From Notoacmeibacter sp. (GTDB taxonomy: Bacteria; Pseudomonadota; Alphaproteobacteria; Rhizobiales; Rhizobiaceae): a stretch of 62,842 nucleotides of DNA. Within the stretch, counting starts at the first letter, position 1, and the number at the start of each line of letters is the position of its first letter. Location: NCBI GenBank assembly GCA_019912385.1, contig JAIOIW010000026.1, positions 1 to 62,842 of the forward strand. The letters run 5' to 3'. Under the pieces are notes generated by a model that did no database searches, was not told where the DNA came from, and worked only from the letters and a program-made list of their open reading frames with translations. Shown here in pieces: positions 1 through 6,882 of the stretch. The position numbers were made by a program, and so were the translations under genes.

Positions 1-2
1 TA

Positions 3-566
3 ACTGACCCTCCTTATGGCCTCGGCCGGAAAATGCAGGGCGGGACTTGGGGCGCGAAAGACGGCTTCAAGGAAATGCTCGAATGGGATGCCGCGCCGCC
101 GGCTGCGGACCTTCTGCGCGACATTCTCGCGGTCGGCGACACCTCGATCCTGTGGGGCGGCCAGTATTTCGATCTTCCGCCGACCCGGTGCTGGCTGATC
201 TGGAACAAGACGAACGCCGTCCCGACCATGGCCGATTTCGAGATGGCATGGACGAATCTCGATCGGCCGGCGAAGCGGTTCAACGCCCCGGTCGGTCGCG
301 TGGAGTTCGGCCATCCGACGCAAAAGCCTCTCCCCCTGATGATGTGGACCCTCGGTTTCGTGCCGGAAGGTCCGGTCGTTCTGGATCCTTTCATGGGGTC
401 GGGAACGACGGGCGTGGCATGCGCGAAGCTCGGTCGGTCCTTCGTCGGCATCGAGATCGACGAACGCTATTTCGAGATTGCCGTGGAGCGCATCCGGAAA
501 GCCTACGAGCAGCCGGACCTATTCGTGGCGCGGCAGTCGTCCTCTCATCAGGAGACGCTTCTATGA
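3..566 (+). CDS. Phage DNA adenine methyltransferase, 5' end outside window
   Basis: The gene enters from the left edge and its start is not visible. The first readable residues are TDPPYGLG, the catalytic motif IV of amino-methyltransferases; the DPPY form is usual in N6-adenine enzymes, whereas N4-cytosine enzymes normally have SPPY. The SAM-binding motif I (DPFMGSGTTGVAC) lies near the C terminus, after the catalytic motif, as in beta-class enzymes such as CcrM. No restriction enzyme is adjacent, so it is probably an orphan enzyme that methylates phage or host DNA, for protection or timing. The stop overlaps the next start by ATGA. The sequence specificity cannot be read from the part seen. 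Confidence 0.85.
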   Translation, partial: TDPPYGLGRKMQGGTWGAKDGFKEMLEWDAAPPAADLLRDILAVGDTSILWGGQYFDLPPTRCWLIWNKTNAVPTMADFEMAWTNLDRPAKRFNAPVGRVEFGHPTQKPLPLMMWTLGFVPEGPVVLDPFMGSGTTGVACAKLGRSFVGIEIDERYFEIAVERIRKAYEQPDLFVARQSSSHQETLL

Positions 567-1087
567 GCCGCGCCGTGATCCTTCCCACCCGCTTTACCGC
601 CGAAGACGCCGACCGCGCCTATGAAGAATGGGGCGCGAATTGCGGGCCGGGAGCCGTCGCCGCGATCTGCGGCCTGACGCTCGACGAGCTTCGCCCGCAT
701 ATGGGCGACTTCGAGAGCAAGCACTACACAAACCCCACCCTCATGTGGTCGGTGCTGCGGAGCATCGGCGCGCGCTGGTCCATGCGCCGCTCGGGCGGCT
801 GGCCCGACTATGGCCTGTGCCGGGTGCAATGGGAGGGGCCGTGGACGAAGCCGGGCGTTCCGCCCCGCGCCGCCTATCGGTTCACCCACTGGATCGGCGC
901 GGCTCGCCGGCGCGACGGTGCCATCGGCATCTTCGACATCAACGCCATCGGCAACGGCACCGGATGGGCCTCGCTGGCCGACTGGGAACGGATCCTCGTC
1001 CCCCATATCCTTGAAAATTGCGTCCCGCGCGCCGATGGCGGCTGGCATCTGACGCATGTCGTCGAGATCGAGCGGGGTGCGCCATGA
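563..1087 (+). CDS. Papain-like cysteine peptidase-fold phage protein
   Basis: 174 residues. The ATG at 563 overlaps the methyltransferase stop (ATGA), so this start is preferred over a longer frame-open extension upstream. The N terminus carries WGANCGPGAVAAICG with Cys27. A histidine sits in YRFTHWIGA (His109) and an Asp/Asn pair in FDINA (Asp125, Asn127). A Cys-His-Asp/Asn series in this spacing is the layout of papain/C39-like enzymes. The substrate is unknown, and the protein has no secretion signal, so it should act in the cytoplasm. It sits between a methyltransferase and a primase in the early region, which argues for a role in host takeover or protein processing rather than lysis. 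The fold is inferred from motif order only. Confidence 0.6.
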   Translation: MSRAVILPTRFTAEDADRAYEEWGANCGPGAVAAICGLTLDELRPHMGDFESKHYTNPTLMWSVLRSIGARWSMRRSGGWPDYGLCRVQWEGPWTKPGVPPRAAYRFTHWIGAARRRDGAIGIFDINAIGNGTGWASLADWERILVPHILENCVPRADGGWHLTHVVEIERGAP

Positions 1088-2430
1088 CCACGCCGGTCGA
1101 GGAATTCATTGAAGAGGCGCGCGCCGTCACGATCGACGAGGCGGCCGAGCGGCTGGGCCTGAAATTCACCGGCCGCCGGCATGAGCATCCGCAGCCCTGC
1201 CCGGTTTGCAGCGGGCGCGACACGTTCTCCTTCAACACCGAAAAGAACAAATGGAACTGCCGCCATGGCGGCGTCGGCGGGCAGGATGCGATCGGCATGG
1301 CCGCCCATATCCTCGAACTGGACGTCCGCCGCCGCGCCGGTTTCCTCGAGGCGTGCTCGGCCGTGCTCGGCCGCGATATTCCTGCCGGCGGCGAGCGCGA
1401 AACCGACGAGGAACGCGCTGCACGCCATGCCCGGCTCGAAGAACTGCGCATGCGCCATTATCAGGAAATGGCCGAGCGCGAGGCCGGCCAGAACGCCTTC
1501 CGCGACCGCGAACGGCAGAAGGCGCAGGGCATCGTGCAGCACGCCGCCGCGCTGCGGACGTCGGCCATGTGCGAGGGCCGGTTCTACCTTCAGCAGCGCG
1601 GCTGCGGGGTTCCCGACGACGAATGGCTGCGCATAGCGCCCGACCTGCCTTACTGGCACGGCACCGACGACAGGGGGCAACCGCTCGAAATCCATTCCGG
1701 CGCGGCCATGGTCGCCCCGTTCATCGACCCCGCCGGCCATGTGATCGGTTGCCATATCACATGGATCGACCTCAACGCGCCGCCGAAGTTCCGGCCCGTC
1801 TTGTTCGGCCTGACCCGTAAGGGCGTGGAAGCCGGGCGCGCGCCGTGGCGCGCCGGCGACCGATGGCCCTCGCGCGATGACCTCGACGCCGAACTCTACG
1901 AGCCGCTCGCCACGAAGAAGATGCGCGGCACGAAGAAGGGCGGCCTCATCCCGCTCGCCGGCGCGCCCTCCGCCCGCCGATGGCTCGGAGCGGAAGGGAT
2001 CGAAAACACGCTCGCCTTCGCGCGCTGGGAGGAATTCCGCGCCGACACCTTCTATTTCGCCGCCGGCGACCTCGGCAACATGGCCGGCCCGGCCGACCCT
2101 TCCTCGCGCCGCGCGCACCCGACGCTGCGCAAGAAGGACAAGAACGGCCGCGAGCGCGCCGTCATGGTGCCGGGGCCGGTCCCCTTGTTTCGCGACGGCG
2201 GCGAGCCGGACGCGATGGTCGTCCCCGACCATGTCGACGAGCTTGTCCTGATCGGCGACGGCGATTCCGAGCCGGTGATGACGGCCTCGGCCATGGTCCG
2301 CGCCAAGGCCCGCCACGCCCGGCCGGGCCGGCTCGTGCCCATCATCATGCCGCGCCGCGGCACCGATTTCGCGGCCATGCTGGCCGGTCATCCATCTGCA
2401 TTTTCTTATGACGACGAGGTGAAAGCGTGA
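1084..2430 (+). CDS. Phage primase-type protein with N-terminal zinc finger and C-terminal Toprim domain
   Basis: 448 residues. The ATG at 1084 overlaps the previous stop. A zinc finger of the primase type lies at residues 39-61 (CPVC, then CRH), followed by a GGQDAIGMA helix. The C-terminal third contains LVLIGDGDSEP, a Toprim-like acidic strand, and a downstream RGTDFAAML segment. This layout matches the phage/plasmid primase-helicase accessory proteins that make or bind RNA primers. It lies directly before a P4-type primase/helicase with a 4-nt overlap, so the two probably work together in phage DNA replication. Confidence 0.8.
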   Translation: MTTPVEEFIEEARAVTIDEAAERLGLKFTGRRHEHPQPCPVCSGRDTFSFNTEKNKWNCRHGGVGGQDAIGMAAHILELDVRRRAGFLEACSAVLGRDIPAGGERETDEERAARHARLEELRMRHYQEMAEREAGQNAFRDRERQKAQGIVQHAAALRTSAMCEGRFYLQQRGCGVPDDEWLRIAPDLPYWHGTDDRGQPLEIHSGAAMVAPFIDPAGHVIGCHITWIDLNAPPKFRPVLFGLTRKGVEAGRAPWRAGDRWPSRDDLDAELYEPLATKKMRGTKKGGLIPLAGAPSARRWLGAEGIENTLAFARWEEFRADTFYFAAGDLGNMAGPADPSSRRAHPTLRKKDKNGRERAVMVPGPVPLFRDGGEPDAMVVPDHVDELVLIGDGDSEPVMTASAMVRAKARHARPGRLVPIIMPRRGTDFAAMLAGHPSAFSYDDEVKA

Positions 2431-4229
2431 GCGAGGGGGGAAAGCACAATCCGGCATGGGATGAAGTCGACGCCATCGTCGCCGCCGCCTACCGCAGCGC
2501 GAACAATGGCGGGCGGCCGCTCGTCTCGACGGCTTCCGCGCCGCCGCCGGCGGAAGAGCCGGATCCCCAGACCATGCTTTCGGACTGCGCCTTCGAGCCG
2601 GAAACCGACATCGGCAACGGCAGGCGCTTCCTGATCCGCTACGGCCGCCGCGTCGTCCATGTCGCCCGGATCGGCTGGCACGGCTTCGACGGCGCGCGCT
2701 GGAAGGAGGACGAGGACGGGTCCGTCGTGCGCCCGCTGGCGCAGAAGACCGCCGAGATGATCTCGGAAGAGGCCGCGCTACTGACCGCGACCGAGGAAGA
2801 GGAAAAGCTGATGCAGGCCGGGCGCGACGCCCGCATCGAGCGCAAGAAGATGGGCATCCCGAAGAAGGACTGGGACGCCGAGAAGCTTGGCATCTACATG
2901 CAGCTTGAGGAAACCATAGAGGAAGGCGAGGAGGCGAAGAAGAAGGTCAACGGCCGCAAGTCGGCCCGGCACCGGCATGCCAAGAGCTCGGCCGGCTCGT
3001 CGAAGATCGACAACATGATGAAGGAGGCCCTGCCGCATGTCGCGATGATGGTGGGCGACCTCAACCGCGATCTCTTCGCCGTCAATTGCGCCTCGGGCAC
3101 CATCCGCTTCGTTCGCGAGGAAAACGAGGAATCGGACCCGGCCGACCCGACCTATGTCTGGCGCGCCCGGCTCGATCCGCACAACCCGGCCGACTTCATC
3201 TCGAAGCTGGTCGGCTACGCCTTCGACGAGCATGCCAGGTCACCCACCTTCGACACTTTCCTGAAGCGCGTGCAGCCCGACCCCGATATTCGCGCCTTCC
3301 TGCAACGGTTCGCCGGATACTGCCTCCTCGGCCTCACGGTCGAGCAATGCCTCGTCTTCTTCTATGGCGCGGGGCGAAACGGCAAATCCACCTTCGTCGA
3401 CCTGCTTTGCGAAATCCTCGGCGACTATGCCGTGACGCTCTCGATCGACAGCTTCGCGGGCGAAACCCGACGCGGCGGCAGCGAGGCGACGCCCGACCTT
3501 GCCCGGCTTCCCGGCGCCCGCCTCGTCGCGGCCAGCGAGCCGGAAATGGGCGTGAAACTCAAGGACGCGCTGATCAAGACCCTGACCGGCGGCGAGAAGA
3601 TCGCCGTGCGCAGGCTGCATCAGGACTTCTTCGAGGTGCTGCCCCAGTTCAAGATCATGCTGTCGGGAAACCACAAGCCGAGGATCGACGACACGTCGGA
3701 CGGCATCTGGCGGCGCGTCTATCTCGTGCCGTGGGAGGTCCAGATCCCGGTCGAGGAAGTCGACCGGGAGCTTCCCGCCAAGCTGCGCGCCGAGGCCGAG
3801 GGCGTCCTCGCGTGGATGATCGCCGGCGCGCTCGACTATCTGAATTTCGGCCTGCGGCCGCCCGAGAAGGTGCTCGCCGCCACCCGCGAATATCGCGAGG
3901 AAAGCGACCCCATCGGCGCGTTCGTCCGAAATGCCTGCATCGTGACCGGCCGCGAGGAGGACGTTTCTTCGCCCGGCGACCTGCATATCGGCTACTCGAA
4001 CTGGGCCTCGCGGGAGGGCGCGCCGGAGTTCAAGGCATCCACTTTCGCCCGGAAGTTCCCCGACTACACGCGCCTCGCATGGGCCGGGCCTGACGGCCAG
4101 ATGCGGTCCTTCTGGAAATCGAAGAGCGGCACGACAGTCTATCGCGGCATCCATGTGCGCGACGAATTCGTGAAGCCGCCCGGCCGCGACCCCGGCCCGT
4201 CGCCCGAGGATTACGGCCATGGCGATTGA
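2427..4229 (+). CDS. P4-family phage/plasmid primase-helicase (D5-like SF3 ATPase)
   Basis: 600 residues, GTG start overlapping the upstream stop (GTGA). The C-terminal half is a superfamily 3 helicase: Walker A GAGRNGKST near residues 314-322, then LVAASEPE (Walker B region) and the IMLSGNHKPRI sensor strand, ending in GIWRRVYLVPW. The N-terminal 250 residues contain a long charged helix rich in Glu and Lys with no recognisable primase active site; the partner Toprim protein upstream may supply that activity. The protein probably unwinds the phage origin. The non-coding region immediately downstream, with repeated motifs, is the obvious candidate target. GAGRNGKST is intact, so ATPase activity is expected. 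Confidence 0.88.
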   Translation: MSEGGKHNPAWDEVDAIVAAAYRSANNGGRPLVSTASAPPPAEEPDPQTMLSDCAFEPETDIGNGRRFLIRYGRRVVHVARIGWHGFDGARWKEDEDGSVVRPLAQKTAEMISEEAALLTATEEEEKLMQAGRDARIERKKMGIPKKDWDAEKLGIYMQLEETIEEGEEAKKKVNGRKSARHRHAKSSAGSSKIDNMMKEALPHVAMMVGDLNRDLFAVNCASGTIRFVREENEESDPADPTYVWRARLDPHNPADFISKLVGYAFDEHARSPTFDTFLKRVQPDPDIRAFLQRFAGYCLLGLTVEQCLVFFYGAGRNGKSTFVDLLCEILGDYAVTLSIDSFAGETRRGGSEATPDLARLPGARLVAASEPEMGVKLKDALIKTLTGGEKIAVRRLHQDFFEVLPQFKIMLSGNHKPRIDDTSDGIWRRVYLVPWEVQIPVEEVDRELPAKLRAEAEGVLAWMIAGALDYLNFGLRPPEKVLAATREYREESDPIGAFVRNACIVTGREEDVSSPGDLHIGYSNWASREGAPEFKASTFARKFPDYTRLAWAGPDGQMRSFWKSKSGTTVYRGIHVRDEFVKPPGRDPGPSPEDYGHGD

Positions 4230-4380
4230 ACCCTTGTCCCCCTTTCTGGCCGAGGCCGTGCCTTGGTCGATCCTCCCTGTCGTCGCGCCGCGCCTGCCGA
4301 TTTTTGGGCTGCGAGGGACGATAGCCGAAAGGTTGGGGCGCAATGTGCGGGAAAAAGGGTGCGGGAAAACAGGAGGTTAG
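4219..4380 (+). CDS. Possible small protein after the primase/helicase
   Basis: A 53-codon frame starts at an ATG inside the last 11 nt of the helicase gene and ends where the left arm of the inverted repeat begins. Such a short overlap is usual in this phage, which favours a real gene. However, there is no clear Shine-Dalgarno sequence, the protein matches nothing recognised, and the frame runs into the repeat region. It contains a hydrophobic and proline-rich first half and a basic C terminus. Confidence 0.25.
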   Translation: MAIEPLSPFLAEAVPWSILPVVAPRLPIFGLRGTIAERLGRNVREKGCGKTGG

Positions 4381-4517
4381 GACGCTAGGGGCGCTAGGGA
4401 CGGTAGATCGGAAGTTGCCCGTGCGCGCGCGTGAATAGAAAGAGGTATCCCCGATAAAACAGGGGATTTCTTTTCCATATAAGCGCGAGATTTATCGTCC
4501 CTAGCGCCCCTAGCGTC
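4381..4517. repeat. 22-bp perfect inverted repeat with internal tandem CGCTAGGG units
   Basis: The left arm (4381-4402) and right arm (4496-4517) are exact reverse complements over 22 bp, separated by 93 nt. Each arm itself contains two head-to-tail CGCTAGGG units nine bases apart. The spacer holds a terminator-like hairpin. The arms could bind a dimeric protein or form a cruciform. Confidence 0.9.
4447..4474 (+). terminator. Rho-independent terminator after the replication genes
   Basis: Stem ATCCCC (4447-4452) pairs with GGGGAT (4462-4467) around a 9-nt loop and is followed by TTCTTTT. It would end the early transcript downstream of the primase/helicase. The stem is short (6 bp), so efficiency is uncertain. 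Confidence 0.5.
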
Positions 4518-4631
4518 CCTTACTTCTGATTTTTGTTTGTATTTTCAAATAGTTATCAAGAAAGCCCTTTGGGGCGGAAGATTGGAATTTGGGGCGGAAG
4601 CCCTGAAATTGGGACGATAGGGGTTTTCGAC

Positions 4632-5465
4632 ATGAAAACGATGGCGATTGAGGAAATGCTGGCATGGGCTTTCGTGCATGAACTGCCGAAAGGCGGGGGC
4701 GTGGACGGGCTGGACAACGTGAATTCGGCTTGGCGGATGCTGCAGGCGTCGTCATGGGGGAAGATCACGAACTGGGCGGAACTGATGACGACGATCGACG
4801 CGCCCGGCCGCGACCACGACAATTTCCTGCTCGAACAGGGCGCGCCCCACGACGACGCCCTTCTGGTGGGCGAAGCGGTGGCCGACCTTGCTCATTGCGA
4901 GATCGTCGTCCCGGCCGGGTGGGATCCGCTGCCCGACTGGCCGCAGCATGACGACCGCATGCCGGGCTTGACGGCGCAGGCGGTCGAGCGTGCGGTCGAG
5001 CGGTTCACGCTTCGCCCGCGCATCCGCCGGGCCGCGCATCTTGTCAGCCTCGTGATCGGCAGCGCCGTGCTCGGCCGCGAGCCGGGCTGGGCCGCGCCGG
5101 TCCCGGCGATCAAGATGGTCGAGCGTGCCGGCAGGCCCGCATGGTTCATGGCGAAACAGGTCCGCGACGTCTTCGGCCGGGCTAACGAGATCGAGGTCGA
5201 CGGCTTCAACCGCAAGGCCGGGCGGCCGTATCGTGGCGCTTATCGCAAATATGAGTTCTCCGACGATCCGGTCGCCGACATCATGGCCAGGCTGGACCGC
5301 GAACTATGGGCCGCGGCCCTGCGGCGCGTTCACGACCGCGTTGCGAATCAGCTTGTCTCGCACCGGCTGTCAGAATCGGAGATCGTCGCCCGTCCGTGGG
5401 GCGAGCGCGGCCCGCGCGTGCAACTGATTGCGGGGCCGGGCATTGGGTCGAAAAGAACCGCTTGA
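4632..5465 (+). CDS. Conserved-looking phage protein of unknown function
   Basis: 277 residues from the ATG at 4632 (MKTMAIEEM); the frame stays open upstream to 4533, but that part covers the repeat region and is unlikely to be coding. The N-terminal 60 residues are helical (WAFVHELPK, then a WRMLQASSWGKITNWAEL segment). The middle is acidic and the C-terminal half is basic with several Arg-rich helices. No motif was recognised. The gene stands alone between two transcription terminators, separate from both the replication block and the structural block, so it may be a regulator of late genes or a packaging-related protein. Function is not assigned. Confidence 0.6.
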   Translation: MKTMAIEEMLAWAFVHELPKGGGVDGLDNVNSAWRMLQASSWGKITNWAELMTTIDAPGRDHDNFLLEQGAPHDDALLVGEAVADLAHCEIVVPAGWDPLPDWPQHDDRMPGLTAQAVERAVERFTLRPRIRRAAHLVSLVIGSAVLGREPGWAAPVPAIKMVERAGRPAWFMAKQVRDVFGRANEIEVDGFNRKAGRPYRGAYRKYEFSDDPVADIMARLDRELWAAALRRVHDRVANQLVSHRLSESEIVARPWGERGPRVQLIAGPGIGSKRTA

Positions 5466-5479
5466 CGTGCGGCAGAAAT

Positions 5480-5507
5480 TTGACCTATACCTTGTCACGG
5501 ATAAAAA
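5480..5507 (+). promoter_or_regulatory. Weak promoter candidate
   Basis: TTGACC (5480-5485) and TAAAAA (5502-5507) are separated by 16 nt, close to a sigma-70 layout. A terminator-like hairpin begins only 8 nt downstream, so any transcript would be very short unless the terminator is read through or anti-terminated, as in lambdoid late control. The call is tentative. Confidence 0.2.
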
Positions 5508-5514
5508 GGTTCGG

Positions 5515-5550
5515 AAGCCCCGCGCGGAAACGCTGCGGGGCTTTCGCGTT
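5515..5550 (+). terminator. Hairpin terminator before the structural genes
   Basis: Stem AAGCCCCGC (5515-5523) pairs perfectly with GCGGGGCTT (5535-5543) around an 11-nt loop, followed by a short T-containing tail. It would separate the transcript of the 277-residue protein from the late genes. Confidence 0.6.
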
Positions 5551-5563
5551 TCGGGAGGCACCC

Positions 5564-6130
5564 ATGCTCGTGACGAAATGGGCCGATGTCTCCGGCATCC
5601 AGCGTTTCGGCAAGATGCTTTCCACGCTCGCCGAGGGCGAGGTGCGCAAGATCGGCAACCGCGCGGTCAACCGCACGGGCGATATGGCCCGGACGCAGGT
5701 GCGCAGGGTGTTGCCGAAGCAAACGGGCCTGCCCCGCACCACGATCATCAGGGCCGTGCGCGTGACGCGATCGTCCCCGCAGTCCCTCGCCTACACCATG
5801 TCGGCGAAGGGTGGCGACGTGGCGCTCAAGTTCTTCAAGGCGCGTGAAACCCGCGCCGGGGTATCGGCTGCACCGTTCGGAATGCGGAAGGTGTTCGCCG
5901 GCACGTTCATCAAGGGCGGCCGCTTCCCGAACCGTTCGGGCATCGTGTTCCATGGCCATGTCGTGCGACGGGTCGGGGCTTCGCGGTTTCCGATCAAGGT
6001 CGAGCAGTCGGGCGTCGTCATCCCCGCCGAGATGGTGAGCGGCGCGACCCTCGACGCTTTCGAGCGGACGGTGCGCGAGGTGCTTCCCCGCCGGGTCGAC
6101 CACGAACTCCGGCGGATGATGGGGCGCTGA
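5564..6130 (+). CDS. Phage minor tail protein Z-like
   Basis: 188 residues, ATG at 5564 preceded by GGGAGG. The sequence opens with a helical region and a repeated basic pattern (EVRKIGNRAVNRTGDMART). It then has beta-rich segments ending in FRERTVREVLPRRVDH-like basic helices, the pattern of the prophage minor tail protein Z/gp10 family that sits at the tail terminus. Residues such as RTTIIRAVRVTR and GMRKVFAGTFIKGG fit that family. The gene is upstream of the terminase, away from the rest of the tail genes, which is unusual for P2-like phages. Assignment rests on overall pattern only. Confidence 0.6.
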   Translation: MLVTKWADVSGIQRFGKMLSTLAEGEVRKIGNRAVNRTGDMARTQVRRVLPKQTGLPRTTIIRAVRVTRSSPQSLAYTMSAKGGDVALKFFKARETRAGVSAAPFGMRKVFAGTFIKGGRFPNRSGIVFHGHVVRRVGASRFPIKVEQSGVVIPAEMVSGATLDAFERTVREVLPRRVDHELRRMMGR

Positions 6131-6221
6131 CCCCCCCCCGTTATAGGGACCGTATCCCCGCAGCATCGCCCACGGGCGGAGTTGCGCCCGAACCTTCGCC
6201 AGTCTGACACGGTTTTAGGAG

Positions 6222-6251
6222 CCTAAATTCGTTCCTAAAGAGGAGCCTAAA
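6222..6251. repeat. Three CCTAAA repeats with 12-bp spacing upstream of terS
   Basis: CCTAAA occurs at 6222-6227, 6234-6239 and 6246-6251, exactly one 12-bp period apart. The first is also part of the dyad TTTAGGAGCCTAAA. The array ends 10 bp before the small terminase ATG. Helix-phased or near-phased repeats close to terS are typical of packaging-initiation (cos or pac) sites bound by the small terminase, but an operator is equally possible. A run of nine cytosines lies nearby at 6131-6139. Confidence 0.5.
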
Positions 6252-6261
6252 GAGCACTAAA

Positions 6262-6882
6262 ATGCAGGTTCTCTCAAAGGGCGACTTCGCGCGTGAAGTT
6301 GGCGTCTCGCCCGGCCGCGTGAGTCAGTGGATTGCCGAAGGCAAGATCGGCCCTGACGCCTTGGACGGCGAGGGGCGCTCGGCGAAGATCATCGTCGATC
6401 GCGCGCTTGAGCAGATCAAGGCTCGCCGCGATGTCGGCCAGAGCCTCGGCAACGGAATCGGCACGCGCGTCTTTGGCGCCGCCGGCGCGGCGACCGATCA
6501 GCCGACGAGCACCGCACCGCCGCTGCGCACGGACGACGTCGCCTACCAGATCCAGCTTGAGCGGCTGAAGAGCGAGCGCAGGAAGAACGAACGCGACGCC
6601 GTCGAAGAGGCGACCCGGCGAGGGAAACTGGTCCCGGCCGACGACGTGCGCGCGCAGATGGCGCGCCTTGCGCGGCAGGTGGACGAGGTGAACGCGGCTA
6701 TGCTGGTCGACTTCGCCTCCGCCATCGCTGGAAAGTTCAGCCTCCCCCAGCGGGACGTGCTGCATCTGTTGCGAGAGGTGCGAAACGAGAAGAAGGGCGT
6801 GGCCGCCCAGGTTGCGAAAGAGCAGTCCGAGGACGTGCCGGCCACCGTGGAATATGTGATCGAGGAAGGCGGCGAAGCATGA
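6262..6882 (+). CDS. Terminase small subunit (Nu1-like)
   Basis: 206 residues. The N terminus is a winged helix-turn-helix (FAREVGVSPGRVSQWIAEGK, residues 9-28), the DNA-binding part of Nu1-type small terminases. A variable linker and then a long charged coiled-coil region follow (residues 95-170), used for oligomerisation and contact with the large subunit. Its stop overlaps the large-subunit start by ATGA. It should recognise the packaging site, possibly the CCTAAA array immediately upstream, and load phage DNA into the motor. Confidence 0.87.
   Translation: MQVLSKGDFAREVGVSPGRVSQWIAEGKIGPDALDGEGRSAKIIVDRALEQIKARRDVGQSLGNGIGTRVFGAAGAATDQPTSTAPPLRTDDVAYQIQLERLKSERRKNERDAVEEATRRGKLVPADDVRAQMARLARQVDEVNAAMLVDFASAIAGKFSLPQRDVLHLLREVRNEKKGVAAQVAKEQSEDVPATVEYVIEEGGEA

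Larger units (their letters stand above)
4315..4620. other. Non-coding repeat region, candidate phage replication origin or control site
   Basis: The 400-nt gap between the helicase and the next gene holds repeated short motifs. GGGACG(A/G)TAG occurs at 4315-4324, 4397-4406 and 4611-4620 on the plus strand, and a related copy ending in TAA lies on the minus strand at 4492-4501. A 22-bp perfect inverted repeat and a hairpin terminator are embedded. P4-type helicases recognise iterons at an origin close to their gene, so the location fits an origin. Operators for an unseen repressor are the main alternative. Near 4569-4600 a 12-bp direct repeat (TTGGGGCGGAAG) also occurs twice. Confidence 0.45.

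Noticed and set aside
874-2457. 527-codon minus-strand frame opposite the primase-type gene
   Set aside because: High-GC shadow frame; composition and lack of motifs contrast with the zinc finger and Toprim signatures on the plus strand.
4381-4517. CRISPR-like repeats
   Set aside because: Two inverted arms with one 93-nt spacer, not direct repeats with regular spacers.
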